Origin: Sulfuricurvum sp.
Lineage (GTDB): Bacteria > Campylobacterota > Campylobacteria > Campylobacterales > Sulfurimonadaceae
NCBI GenBank assembly: GCA_024762585.1
Contig: JANTHE010000004.1
Coordinates: forward strand, 1-42,864
Length of the DNA stretch: 42,864 bases
Direction of reading: 5' to 3'
Position numbers and translations under genes: made by a program. Positions 33,957 through 42,812 of this stretch are shown piece by piece. The notes under the pieces were generated by a model, which was not told where the DNA came from, made no database searches, and saw only the letters and a program-made list of their open reading frames with translations. The stretch's first letter is position 1, and every line of letters begins with the position of its first letter.

Positions 33957-35222
33957 ATGAATATCATGGTCATCGGGAGCGGCGGACGCGAATATGCCAT
34001 CGGACGGGCGCTGTCGCAAGACGCCGCGGTCGAAAAGCTCTATTTCGCTCCCGGGAACGGAGCGACCCCGGCGTTGGGTGAAAACGTGGACATCAAGGAG
34101 TATGACGCGCTGGCGGAGTTTGCCAAGGACCAAGCGATCGATTTGACCATCGTCGGCCCCGAGGCTCCTTTGACGGAGGGAATTGTCGATGTTTTCAAAG
34201 CCAGAGAATTGACCATTTTCGGACCCTCAAAAGCTGCGGCGCAACTGGAAGGTTCCAAGGTCTATATGAAAAACTTCCTGGCCAAGTACGGCATCCCGAC
34301 GGCGAGTTATATCGAAACGGACCATATTGATACCGCGTTCAAATTCATCGACACGCTGGGCACCCCGGTCGTCGTCAAGGCCGACGGGCTTTGCGCGGGC
34401 AAGGGGGTCATCATCGCTCCGACACATGACGAGGCCAAGAAGGCGGCGTCGGAGATGCTCAGCGGCAAGGCATTCGGCGAAGCGGGCAAGAAGGTGATCA
34501 TCGAAGAGTTTCTCGACGGATACGAGCTCTCCATGTTCGCCATCTGCGACGGCGAAGATTACATTCTGCTGCCGGCGGCGCAGGACCACAAGCGGCTTGA
34601 AGACGGTGATCAGGGGCCGAATACCGGCGGGATGGGCGCTTATGCCCCGACGCCGCTGGTAAACGACGAGATCTACGAGAAAGTCAAGGCGAGTGTCATT
34701 CGCCCGACGCTCGACGGTATGCAGGCCGAGGGCGCCCCGTTTGAAGGCGTTTTGTTCATCGGGCTGATGATTGTGAACGGTGAACCGCTGACGCTGGAGT
34801 TCAATGTGCGTTTCGGCGACCCGGAGTGCGAAATTCTGATGCCGCTTCTCGCCACCCCGGCCAGCGAATTGTTTTACAAAGCGGCGACGAAGCAGCTCGA
34901 TACGCTGAAAGTGCAGTTCAAGGACGAATATGCGGTCGGCGTCGTCATGGCAAGCCGTGACTATCCGTATAAAAGCAGCGAACCCGCCGAGATCGTCGTG
35001 GACGAGATCGTGCATACCGAACTGGCCGAGCACTCGCATATTGCCTATGCCGGGGTGAGTGAAATGGATGGGAAACTGTTCGCGACGGGCGGCCGGGTGC
35101 TGGTCTGCGTCGGGACCGGCGAGAGTATCCGCCAGGCGCGCGACCGGGCCTACGCCCTGTGCGGACAGGTCCATTTCGCCGGGAAAAAACTGCGTACCGA
35201 TATTGCTTATCAGGCACTCTAG
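33957..35222 (+). CDS. purD: Phosphoribosylamine-glycine ligase PurD
   Basis: ATP-grasp enzyme of purine synthesis that joins glycine to phosphoribosylamine. Seen are the N-terminal [26 protein letters not shown], the ATP-grasp [24 protein letters not shown] and [18 protein letters not shown] 33957 follows AAGGA at nine-base spacing and gives [12 protein letters not shown], 421 residues; the track start at 33894 adds an unrelated extension. The gene is preceded by the 6S RNA candidate. RDD, lptD, PRTase-like and pnp follow in the same direction with overlaps or very short gaps. Confidence 0.96.
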   Translation: MNIMVIGSGGREYAIGRALSQDAAVEKLYFAPGNGATPALGENVDIKEYDALAEFAKDQAIDLTIVGPEAPLTEGIVDVFKARELTIFGPSKAAAQLEGSKVYMKNFLAKYGIPTASYIETDHIDTAFKFIDTLGTPVVVKADGLCAGKGVIIAPTHDEAKKAASEMLSGKAFGEAGKKVIIEEFLDGYELSMFAICDGEDYILLPAAQDHKRLEDGDQGPNTGGMGAYAPTPLVNDEIYEKVKASVIRPTLDGMQAEGAPFEGVLFIGLMIVNGEPLTLEFNVRFGDPECEILMPLLATPASELFYKAATKQLDTLKVQFKDEYAVGVVMASRDYPYKSSEPAEIVVDEIVHTELAEHSHIAYAGVSEMDGKLFATGGRVLVCVGTGESIRQARDRAYALCGQVHFAGKKLRTDIAYQAL

Positions 35223-35225
35223 ATT

Positions 35226-35675
35226 GTGAACGAGACGATCGAAACGTTGCTTCGGCACCATAATTTTGAGCTGGCATCCATCCCAAAAAGGGGTGTGGCT
35301 TTTATCATCGATGAGCTGTTGCTCAGCATACTGTTTATGTTTGTGCTGTGGGATACCATATCGCAGGCGGATACATTCGAATCTTTTCTTTTTATCACCA
35401 ATGCCTATACGTTGGAGTATCTGGGTGTCAAGATCCTTTACCAGACGATCTTTGTCGCGCTTTACGGCGCATCGCTGGGTAAGATGGCGATGCGTGTTCG
35501 CGTTGTTTCCGTCCTGGACGGTGACATCCCCGGCTGGTCGGCGGCATTCAACCGCGCCGTCTTCCGCATTATCAGCGAGATTATCTTTTATCTTGGCTTT
35601 ATCTGGGCGATGTTCGATCCTGCCAACCAGGCGTGGCATGACCGGACCGCGCGTACCGTCGTAATCAATGGCTAG
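35226..35675 (+). CDS. RDD family membrane protein
   Basis: Small polytopic membrane protein (149 residues) with the family signature: KRGVAFIIDELLLS (Arg-Asp pattern, here R...DE), ALYGASLGKMAMRVRVVS and QAWHDRTARTVV. About three hydrophobic helices. Function of RDD proteins is mostly unknown; some are implicated in Na+/Li+/H+ exchange. The start is GTG 35226, four bases after the purD stop, with a poor ribosome binding site. Its stop overlaps the lptD start by eight bases. Confidence 0.87.
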   Translation: MNETIETLLRHHNFELASIPKRGVAFIIDELLLSILFMFVLWDTISQADTFESFLFITNAYTLEYLGVKILYQTIFVALYGASLGKMAMRVRVVSVLDGDIPGWSAAFNRAVFRIISEIIFYLGFIWAMFDPANQAWHDRTARTVVING

Positions 35676-37824
35676 GGTCGCGCTGCTTTTTTGCATACTG
35701 CTGGCACTTGCCAAGGCAGAGGAACCTATCGAGTTCTATGCCACCCATTTAGACTCGAATCTTACCGGACTGCATGCCACGGGAGATGTCCTTGTACTCT
35801 ACGGAGACTATTATCTGAGTGCGAATGAGGCCCTTTATAACCGCACGTCTAACACGCTCGAACTTTTCGGAAACATTGTGGCGATGCAAGGTTCGGAGTA
35901 CTTTGCGATGGGCGACTACGTTCTGCTGGATGTGCCGAACAAACAGCGTATCTTTTCGCCCTTTTTCATGCTTGACCGTCATACCAATGTCTGGATGAGT
36001 TCGCTGCGTTCCGGTGCTCGCGATAAGAACTTTACGATCAGAAAAGGGATGGTCTCAGGCTGCGATCCGAATGATCCGCTTTGGGTGCTTTATTTTTCAA
36101 GTGCAGATTTTAACAGCGATACGCGCTGGATGAATGTCTATAACGCTTATTTGAAACTGTATGGCATTCCTGTGTTTTATTTTCCATATTTTGGCTACTC
36201 TCTGGATAATCGTCGCCGCAGCGGTTTGTTGGTGCCGTCGTTTGGTATATCCAGTACTGAGGGCTTCTTTATTGAACAGCCAATGTATCTGGCATTGGAT
36301 CCTTCGTGGGACATAGAACTGAAGCCGCAGATTCGAACGGAGCGGGGAGAAGGCGTTTATGGCAGATTACGTTTTGTTGATTCGAACGTATCCAAGGGTG
36401 CAATTAATGTTGGATATTTTCAGGAAAAATCTTCTTATGCAAACGCGTTTGACCTTGCGAATCAGAACCATTACGGCTTTGATCTGGATTATATGAATAC
36501 AGAGGTGCTGCAGCGCTGGCTGGCACTCGATCTGGTCGGCCAATCAGGACTGTATGCTGATATCAGCTGGATGAACGATATCGACTACATCAACCTTGCT
36601 TCCAATGACGCCGTCAATTTTGCGACATCAAATCAGGTCTTGTCTCGTGTGAATCTTTTTTATAATGAAGAAGATGTTTATTATGGAATGAACTTCCGAT
36701 ACTACCTGGATCTGAATAAAAAGAGTAATGCCGATACGCTGCAAAATCTACCGATCTTGCGTTATCATCGCTATATAAATACTTTTTTGGACGAACACCT
36801 TTATTACACCTTCAATACCCGTGTCAACAACCTTTATCGTGAGTCAGGTGTCAAGGCCGTTGAAGGTGATGTTGATCTCCCAGTGACAGTACAGGGTTCC
36901 ATATTTGATGATTACCTTCTGCTCTCGTACAGTGCGCGTTTTAACGGCAAGTATATTACGTTCAGCGGAGAACCGCCGCCATCTAACGTTATTTCGAAAG
37001 GGCAGTATAACACTGGTCTATTCGGACGACTTTACCATGCGTTGAATGCAGGGACACAGATGACGAAAGGCTTTGAAGGTTTCAGTCATACAGTCGGTCT
37101 GGATGCCACCTATACCAAGGCGGGAATTGATGATTCCACGGGATATTATGAGGACAAAAAAGAGATATGCAGCCGGTCGGATGCCTCGAGCAATCCTGAA
37201 TGCGATTTTTATACGATCAGTGATATTCAAGAATCGCTCGATTTGAAGTTCAGCCAGTTTTTTATGAACGATGATGGTGAACAGCTACTTTTTCACCGGG
37301 TGACACAGAGACTCTCGTTCGATAAACTGCAAGATCAGCTCAGTGAACTGGAGAATGAAGTGGACTGGCGTATCCTGCCGCACCTGACGCTCTATTCGGA
37401 TATTTTTTATAACTATCAGCGTAATCTCCTGTCGAAAATGCTCAGTGCCGTGCGCTACGATGATCAGGGCTTCGGAATTGGTATTACGGATCTTTACGAG
37501 GATATTGTCGGCGAGGAGGGGACGGAATATGTCAATTACATGACACTGGATGCGGAATATCGATATAATGACCATTATCGATATTTCGGGCGTTATGCCT
37601 ATGATCTGGAAGCGAGTGTCAAGAAACTGGCTGAGATCGGTTTTAGCTACACCAAACGCTGTTGGGAATTCGGCATGCGGTATGTAGAGAATAATCGGCC
37701 TATTTTGACACAGAATGAGGCTTCTTCAGTCTTTGATCGTTATGTTTATTTCACCATCAAATTGAGGCCGATAGGCGGTACGGAAGTCAATTATAAACTC
37801 AGTGACAGACTGGATGGTTCCTAA
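35668..37824 (+). CDS. lptD: LPS assembly outer-membrane protein LptD
   Basis: Outer-membrane barrel that, with LptE, inserts lipopolysaccharide into the outer leaflet. Signal peptide about residues 1-17 (ALLFCILLALAKA). The N-terminal periplasmic LptA-like jelly-roll is seen as LHATGDVLVLYGDYYLSANEALY. The conserved start of the barrel includes YLKLYGIPVFYFPYFGYSLDNRRRSGLLVPSFG. Cysteines in SGCDPND, EICSRS, PECDF and RCWEFGM could form the disulfides needed for function. Its 718 residues are normal. It overlaps RDD and, by one base, the PRTase-like gene. Confidence 0.94.
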   Translation: MARVALLFCILLALAKAEEPIEFYATHLDSNLTGLHATGDVLVLYGDYYLSANEALYNRTSNTLELFGNIVAMQGSEYFAMGDYVLLDVPNKQRIFSPFFMLDRHTNVWMSSLRSGARDKNFTIRKGMVSGCDPNDPLWVLYFSSADFNSDTRWMNVYNAYLKLYGIPVFYFPYFGYSLDNRRRSGLLVPSFGISSTEGFFIEQPMYLALDPSWDIELKPQIRTERGEGVYGRLRFVDSNVSKGAINVGYFQEKSSYANAFDLANQNHYGFDLDYMNTEVLQRWLALDLVGQSGLYADISWMNDIDYINLASNDAVNFATSNQVLSRVNLFYNEEDVYYGMNFRYYLDLNKKSNADTLQNLPILRYHRYINTFLDEHLYYTFNTRVNNLYRESGVKAVEGDVDLPVTVQGSIFDDYLLLSYSARFNGKYITFSGEPPPSNVISKGQYNTGLFGRLYHALNAGTQMTKGFEGFSHTVGLDATYTKAGIDDSTGYYEDKKEICSRSDASSNPECDFYTISDIQESLDLKFSQFFMNDDGEQLLFHRVTQRLSFDKLQDQLSELENEVDWRILPHLTLYSDIFYNYQRNLLSKMLSAVRYDDQGFGIGITDLYEDIVGEEGTEYVNYMTLDAEYRYNDHYRYFGRYAYDLEASVKKLAEIGFSYTKRCWEFGMRYVENNRPILTQNEASSVFDRYVYFTIKLRPIGGTEVNYKLSDRLDGS

Positions 37825-38462
37825 TGATATTGTTTGAAAACAGAAAAGCCGCTGCACAGGCGATGATTGAAGTATTACCGCGAGAGCAAATGCTGCGCGA
37901 AGAGTGGGTGCTGATAGCGATCTCCGAAGGTGGTGTTATCTTGTGCCAGGAAATCAAGGGACGCAAACCGTTTAAGATTGACTGGTTGATGGGTGCCTCC
38001 GTGATGGCGCCGAACAATCCCGAATGCGAACTCGGACGTGTCAGTGAATTCGAAGAATTGGTGATCATTGATGATCTGGTGAAAGCGTTTGGTGTGCAGT
38101 ATGATTATATTTATGGGGAAGCGCATCGGAAGCATGAAGAGAAAATTCTGGCCAGCATTTACCATTTTCGCAAGGGGCGGCCGCTGAGCGTACTGGAAGG
38201 GAAAAGAGTATTGCTGGTCGATCAGGGGACCGAGAGTGGTCTGAAACTGATGTGCGCAATCAAGACGGTGCTGGCTCAGGGGCCAGAAGCACTGTATGCG
38301 AGTGCACCGGTGATGCCAAGAGAGGTATACAGTGCGGTTGAACCACTCTGTGACGCACTGTTTTGTCCGCATGTGCTGGATGATTATATAGAAACATCAT
38401 GTTATTATTCAGAACTGGAAAGCGTTCCGGATGAGATGATAATCAATATTTTAGGGGAATAG
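37824..38462 (+). CDS. Phosphoribosyltransferase-like protein with altered PRPP motif
   Basis: A 212-residue type I PRTase-fold protein. The core strand-loop that normally reads VDDxxxTG (PRPP loop) appears as VLLVDQGTESGLKL, with Gln replacing the second Asp and SG in place of TG; WVLIAISEGGVILCQEI is the expected first strand with a PPi-loop-like turn. These changes suggest a modified or lost transferase activity. The start overlaps the lptD stop (TAATG) and pnp starts right after its stop, so the three are co-translated. The lptD-PRTase-pnp order is typical of the phylum, but the role is unknown. Confidence 0.8.
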   Translation: MILFENRKAAAQAMIEVLPREQMLREEWVLIAISEGGVILCQEIKGRKPFKIDWLMGASVMAPNNPECELGRVSEFEELVIIDDLVKAFGVQYDYIYGEAHRKHEEKILASIYHFRKGRPLSVLEGKRVLLVDQGTESGLKLMCAIKTVLAQGPEALYASAPVMPREVYSAVEPLCDALFCPHVLDDYIETSCYYSELESVPDEMIINILGE

Positions 38463-40640
38463 ATGGATTACGACGTACTGGTAGCCGTAGAGAACAGGAC
38501 CGAGGAGTATGCGCTGCGTTCCGTAGCGCGTCAGGCAAACGGAAGCGCATGGCTCAAGGTCGGCAATGCTGTAGTACTGGCAACGGTAGTCATCGACGAA
38601 ACGGAGTTTGTGGAAGAGGGATTTTTGCCCTTGACTGTGCAGTATATTGAAAAAGCGTATGCTGCCGGAAAGATTCCAGGAGGTTTTATCAAGCGTGAGA
38701 GCAAGCCGAGCGATTTTGAGACATTGACCTCGCGTATCATCGATCGCTCCTTACGCCCGTTGTTCCCAAAAGGATTCGCAAACCCCATCCAGATTACCAT
38801 TATGGTTCTCAGTGCCGATGAAGATGCTGATCTTCAGGTGCTGGGGCTGAATGCGGCATCAGCGGCACTGTATGTTTCCGATATTGATATCAATATTCCT
38901 GTCAGTGCTGTCCGTGTTGCCCGGGTGGATGGCGAAACCGTCTTTAATCCCACTTTATCGCAACTGCACAGCAGTACCCTCGATCTCTTTGTGGCCGGTA
39001 CGAAATCAGATCTTTTGATGATCGAAATGCGTGTTCAGGGTTCTGTTGAAACAGAACTGATCGATACAATGATGGTCGACCCGCTGATCGATCCCGCGCT
39101 CAGTGCCGAAACGATCGCACGTTACAGGAGCAATGCACTTGGTGAAGATGAATTTATTTCCTTGTTGGTTGAAGCCCAGACGTTGCTTGGCACGGCGACT
39201 GCCTCCTATGAAAAAGCGTTTGAACCCTTCAAAAAAGAGACGTTTAAGCTGACCTGTATTGCAGCCGATCCGGATGCATTCCTTATAGAATATGTCCGTG
39301 AACATCATGGTGAGGATATCAATAAGGCGATCATGCAGATGGCGAAGACCGAACGGTCGACAGCGCTACGTAATCTGCGTATTACCATCATGGACGCTCA
39401 TCCGGAATTTGATGAGCATATGCTCAAAAAAGCGATCGAAACGGTCAAGCGGGATACAGTGCGCGCTTCCATCTTGCAGTCAAAGAAACGTGCTGACGGA
39501 CGTGCACCCGATGAGGTTCGGCCCATCAGCATTTTAACCAACGTATTGCCATCTGCACACGCTTCATGCCTCTTTACCCGTGGGCAGACACAGGCACTTG
39601 TAGCACTGACGCTCGGTGGTAACAAGGATGCGCAGATGTATGAAGAGCTCACAGACAGTGCACCGCAGTATGAAAGCTTCATGGTGCATTACAACTTTCC
39701 AGGATTCAGTGTTGGGGAAGCGTCACCGGTACAGCCGCCGCGCCGCCGCGAACTTGGACATGGAAATCTGGCAAAGCGAGCACTGGAACCAGTGCTGGAA
39801 TCGCCGGGACAGACAATCAGACTTGTTTCCGAGATTCTTGAATCCAATGGTTCTTCTTCTATGGCGACCATCTGCGGCGGCTATATGGCACTCAAGGCGG
39901 CTGACATCGAAACGACAGAACCGATAGCCGGTGTTGCGATGGGGCTTGTAAGTGAAGGTGACTTGAATGTCGTACTGACCGATATTACGGGACTTGAGGA
40001 TCATGACGGAGATATGGATTTCAAGGTTGCAGGCTCCAAAGAGGGAATCACGGCACTTCAGATGGATATAAAGCTTGGTGGTGTCTCTTTAGAACTGTTA
40101 AAGACAGCACTTGAGCAGGCAAAATCGGGCCGGGCGCATATCATTGATATCATGGCTGAGGCTGAAGAAACAATTACATTGAGTGAGGGGTTGCCCGGCA
40201 GTGATCTTTTCTATATCGATCCGGAACGCGTGGCAGATGTCATTGGGCAGGCAGGAAAGACTATTCGGGAACTGATTGAGCGTTTCGAAGTTGCCATTGA
40301 TATTGACAAAAAGGCGGGGAAGGTCAAGGTAACAGGAAAGAACCGTGAAGGAGTTCAAAAGGCACGTGAGAAGATCGAGCAGATAGTGGCACTTCCTAAA
40401 GCAGAAAAACCGGAATATCATGTGGGTGATATTGTGAAGGGGCTCGTTAAAAAAATTGTTGATTTCGGTGCTTTTATTGAACTGCCAGGAGGCGTAGACG
40501 GCTTGCTGCATATCTCAAAAATTTCCGATTCGCACGTACGCAATGTCACGGATGTACTGAGCGAAGGTGATCCGATTGATGTAGAGATTCTTGAGTTCAA
40601 AGGCAGTAAAATCAGCCTTGGCCGCGCGCCGGTAGCGTAA
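38463..40640 (+). CDS. pnp: Polynucleotide phosphorylase
   Basis: 3'-5' phosphorolytic RNA exonuclease of the degradosome. Two RNase PH-like domains are visible: the first with GGFIKRESKPSDFETLTSRIIDRSLRPLFP, the second with VQPPRRRELGHGNLAKRALEPVL and the catalytic-site DITGLEDHDGDMDFKVAGS. They are followed by a KH domain (VIGQAGKTIRELIE) and an S1 domain (GDIVKGLVKKIVDFGAFIELPGGVDGLLHISKIS). Its 725 residues are normal. GGGG lies upstream of the ATG, which directly follows the PRTase-like stop. Autoregulation by RNase III at a leader hairpin, as in E. coli, is not visible because the gene has no leader of its own. Confidence 0.97.
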   Translation: MDYDVLVAVENRTEEYALRSVARQANGSAWLKVGNAVVLATVVIDETEFVEEGFLPLTVQYIEKAYAAGKIPGGFIKRESKPSDFETLTSRIIDRSLRPLFPKGFANPIQITIMVLSADEDADLQVLGLNAASAALYVSDIDINIPVSAVRVARVDGETVFNPTLSQLHSSTLDLFVAGTKSDLLMIEMRVQGSVETELIDTMMVDPLIDPALSAETIARYRSNALGEDEFISLLVEAQTLLGTATASYEKAFEPFKKETFKLTCIAADPDAFLIEYVREHHGEDINKAIMQMAKTERSTALRNLRITIMDAHPEFDEHMLKKAIETVKRDTVRASILQSKKRADGRAPDEVRPISILTNVLPSAHASCLFTRGQTQALVALTLGGNKDAQMYEELTDSAPQYESFMVHYNFPGFSVGEASPVQPPRRRELGHGNLAKRALEPVLESPGQTIRLVSEILESNGSSSMATICGGYMALKAADIETTEPIAGVAMGLVSEGDLNVVLTDITGLEDHDGDMDFKVAGSKEGITALQMDIKLGGVSLELLKTALEQAKSGRAHIIDIMAEAEETITLSEGLPGSDLFYIDPERVADVIGQAGKTIRELIERFEVAIDIDKKAGKVKVTGKNREGVQKAREKIEQIVALPKAEKPEYHVGDIVKGLVKKIVDFGAFIELPGGVDGLLHISKISDSHVRNVTDVLSEGDPIDVEILEFKGSKISLGRAPVA

Positions 40641-40659
40641 GAGTGTCAGGGAAGCCGGC

Positions 40660-41913
40660 GTGGAGATGCTTCCGACACTTCTGGAAAAATTGCAAAATCA
40701 TAAAAATATCTTTTTAACCGGCGGAGCCGGTACAGGGAAAACAACGTTGACGCGGCAGGTGATTGCGGCGTATGGTGCCGAAGGTAAAAAAGTGGCGAAA
40801 CTGGCATCGACAGGGATGGCGGCCGCGCTGATCGGCGGACAGACCCTTCACAGTTTCTTTGACCTTGGCATTGCCACAGACCAAGAGGATCTGGAGCGCC
40901 GGGGAAAGTTTATGCCCAAAAAGAAGATTATAAAACTGGTCCGGGTCATGGAACTGATCATTATAGATGAAATTTCCATGGTCAGTGCCGAAGTACTGGA
41001 CATGGTTCACCTGCGTCTGATGCAGTGCGGTTTTTCCGGTGCAATTATGGTCACAGGTGATTTTCTACAGTTGCCTCCGGTATCTCAGGGCGGTATCCGC
41101 TTTGCTTTCGAAGCGGCCAGCTGGAGACGATTCGATTTTGAGACAGTTTCGTTGACGCACAATTGGCGCAGTGAAGACGAGACATTCAATATGGTGTTGA
41201 ACAAAGTCCGCTATGCTCATGTCGGTGATGCTGAACACGCTTATCTGCATGAACTGATCAAGCCCACGGGCAGCGACTTGTCGCGTTATACATTTCTATA
41301 CGGAACCAATCGCTCTGCGCATAGGCACAATCGTGAACAACTTGACGCCATCGAAGGCGATCTATTCGCCTATGAAACGCAAAGCGTCAGACATAATGCC
41401 AAATTATCGGATCAAGAGATTGTGCGCTTTATGAACGATGCTCGTATTCCAGAGGTATTAGAGCTAAAAGTGGGTGTACCTATCCTCTTCACCAGAAACA
41501 GCTGGAACTATGTGAATGGCGAACGGGGGGTTGTGGTCAAACTGGAGCATGAGCGTGTCTTTGTACGCAAGCATGACGGTGTTGTGATTAAGCTTGAACG
41601 TGTCGGAATAGAAAAAAGCCGATGGGAGGAACGGACCGTTGCGAAGGTAAAGCAGATGATAGAAGTGCCGCAGTTTACACTCTATCAATTCCCGATAACG
41701 CTGGCATTTGCCATTACGATCCACAAATCTCAGGGGATGAGCATTCGGGACCTTGTCATCGATACGACCGAGATATTTGCTCCGTCACAGTTTTATGTGG
41801 CACTGTCACGCGCTGTTTCACCTGATAGCCTGATTCTTAAACAGCCCAGAGTCAATTGGAGTGAGTTGGCTTTTGTGGATTCAAAGGCTCTTTATTGGAG
41901 CAGTAATACGTAA
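40660..41913 (+). CDS. Pif1-like superfamily 1B DNA helicase
   Basis: 417-residue ATP-dependent helicase. Walker A FLTGGAGTGKTTL, motif Ia STGMAAALIGGQTLHSFF, Walker B ELIIIDEISMVS, motif III MVTGDFLQLPPV, LTHNWRS, and the late FAITIHKSQGMS (motif V) are in the order seen in Pif1/RecD-type enzymes. Members resolve G-quadruplexes and help replication. The start is GTG 40660, with AGGGA eight bases upstream; the inner ATG 40666 has poorer spacing. A terminator-like hairpin follows its stop by 66 bases. Confidence 0.9.
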   Translation: MEMLPTLLEKLQNHKNIFLTGGAGTGKTTLTRQVIAAYGAEGKKVAKLASTGMAAALIGGQTLHSFFDLGIATDQEDLERRGKFMPKKKIIKLVRVMELIIIDEISMVSAEVLDMVHLRLMQCGFSGAIMVTGDFLQLPPVSQGGIRFAFEAASWRRFDFETVSLTHNWRSEDETFNMVLNKVRYAHVGDAEHAYLHELIKPTGSDLSRYTFLYGTNRSAHRHNREQLDAIEGDLFAYETQSVRHNAKLSDQEIVRFMNDARIPEVLELKVGVPILFTRNSWNYVNGERGVVVKLEHERVFVRKHDGVVIKLERVGIEKSRWEERTVAKVKQMIEVPQFTLYQFPITLAFAITIHKSQGMSIRDLVIDTTEIFAPSQFYVALSRAVSPDSLILKQPRVNWSELAFVDSKALYWSSNT

Positions 41914-41979
41914 AGAACAGTTTGTAATGAAATAAATCTAGGTTTTCATGAATTTTATTCGAAGTGTTTCAGAGGCTAT

Positions 41980-42011
41980 CATTTTAGTTCACAGCTAAAC
42001 TGAGGTTTTTT
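41980..42011 (+). terminator. Terminator after the Pif1-like helicase gene
   Basis: CATTTTAG/CTAAACTG pair with one mismatch over a seven-base loop, then AGGTTTTTT. This is a modest stem followed by six T. Confidence 0.5.
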
Positions 42012-42100
42012 ATAAATGAGAATATTTTCATTCACTTTTTTTGCCTGCTAAAACTTTCGAAGAGAAAGTAAAGAGGTCTGTTTTTTGTGGAAAGTAGAAC

Positions 42101-42122
42101 GATACAGCCAAATAGCTGTATC
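42101..42122 (-). terminator. Terminator-like hairpin after the peroxiredoxin gene
   Basis: GATACAGC CAAATA GCTGTATC is a perfect 8-bp stem with a six-base loop. It lies ten bases beyond the stop of the minus-strand peroxiredoxin gene. The T tract after it on that strand is weak (GTTCTACTTTCC). Confidence 0.5.
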
Positions 42123-42131
42123 AATGGCTCA

Positions 42132-42728
42132 TTAAAGCTCTTCGGCGTGTTTTGCGAGGTAGTCGGCAACACCTTCGGTATCGGCTTTCATGCCTTCTTC
42201 GCCTTCGTGCCAGCCGGCAGGGCAGACTTCGCCGTGCTCATTGGTAAAGAGCATTGCGTCTACCATACGCAGCATTTCGTCGATGTTGCGGCCGAGCGGC
42301 AGGTCATTGATAACGGCATGGCGAACCGTGCCGTCCGTGTCGATCAGGAAAGACCCGCGCAGGGCAACGCCGCCGTCGAGCAGAACGTCGTATGCTTTGG
42401 AAATCTCTTTGGTGAGGTCAGCGACAAGCGGGTAGCGGACCTGGCCGATACCGCCCTGGTCAACCGGAGTGTTTTTCCATGCAAAGTGACTGAACTGTGA
42501 ATCGATGGAAACACCGATGACGTTGATGCCGCGGTCGTGGAACTCTCCCAGGCGGTGGTCAAACGCGATAATTTCTGACGGACAGACAAACGTGAAGTCC
42601 AGCGGATAGAAGAAAAGGACGGTCCCTTTTTCACCGAAATTTTCATAGAGGTTGAAATCGTCGACGATCTGGTTGTCGCCGAGAACCGTTGTGGCTGTGA
42701 AGTCGGGGGCTTTTTGTGTTACGAGCAT
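42132..42728 (-). CDS. Typical 2-Cys peroxiredoxin (AhpC/Prx1 type)
   Basis: Reduces hydrogen peroxide and organic peroxides. Peroxidatic Cys in FTFVCPSEI (about residue 49) and resolving Cys in EVCPAGW near residue 170 mark the typical 2-Cys class. The GG (DGGVALRG) and YF-like motifs are only partly present; the C-terminal tail is VADYLAKHAEEL without a YF motif, so a less hyperoxidation-sensitive form is likely. Its 198 residues are normal. AGGAG lies nine bases before the ATG. The leader carries a 19-bp perfect inverted repeat. Confidence 0.95.
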   Translation of the reverse strand: MLVTQKAPDFTATTVLGDNQIVDDFNLYENFGEKGTVLFFYPLDFTFVCPSEIIAFDHRLGEFHDRGINVIGVSIDSQFSHFAWKNTPVDQGGIGQVRYPLVADLTKEISKAYDVLLDGGVALRGSFLIDTDGTVRHAVINDLPLGRNIDEMLRMVDAMLFTNEHGEVCPAGWHEGEEGMKADTEGVADYLAKHAEEL

Positions 42729-42752
42729 GAAGTGATCTCCTGTGTTGTGTGT

Positions 42753-42798
42753 TTAAACGCACGGCTGAAACTGATGGTCGTTTCAGCCGTGCGTTTAA
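42753..42798. repeat. Perfect 19-bp inverted repeat in the peroxiredoxin leader
   Basis: TTAAACGCACGGCTGAAAC, eight-base spacer TGATGGTC, then the exact reverse complement. It sits 24 bases upstream of the peroxiredoxin ATG, between a candidate -10 box and the ribosome binding site. As RNA it would be a very stable hairpin; as DNA it could be a dyad operator. No T run follows on either strand, so it is not a usual terminator. Confidence 0.85.
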
Positions 42799-42806
42799 TT
42801 GGAGGT

Positions 42807-42812
42807 ATTCTA
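42807..42812 (-). promoter_or_regulatory. -10 box candidate of the peroxiredoxin gene
   Basis: TAGAAT on the minus strand lies just upstream of the inverted repeat, so the repeat would be in the 5' leader of about 70 bases. No -35 hexamer seen. The remaining 52 bases to the window end are AT-rich with no gene visible. Confidence 0.35.

Noticed and set aside
34227-35714. Long minus-strand ORF of 495 residues opposite purD
   Set aside because: It is antisense to the clearly recognised purD and RDD genes, has no motifs and shows His/Arg/Asp-rich composition expected from an antisense frame of a GC-biased gene.
40660-41913. Mobile-element or defence helicase
   Set aside because: Sits directly after pnp in a core gene row with no transposase or defence partner; the motifs are those of ordinary Pif1-like housekeeping helicases.
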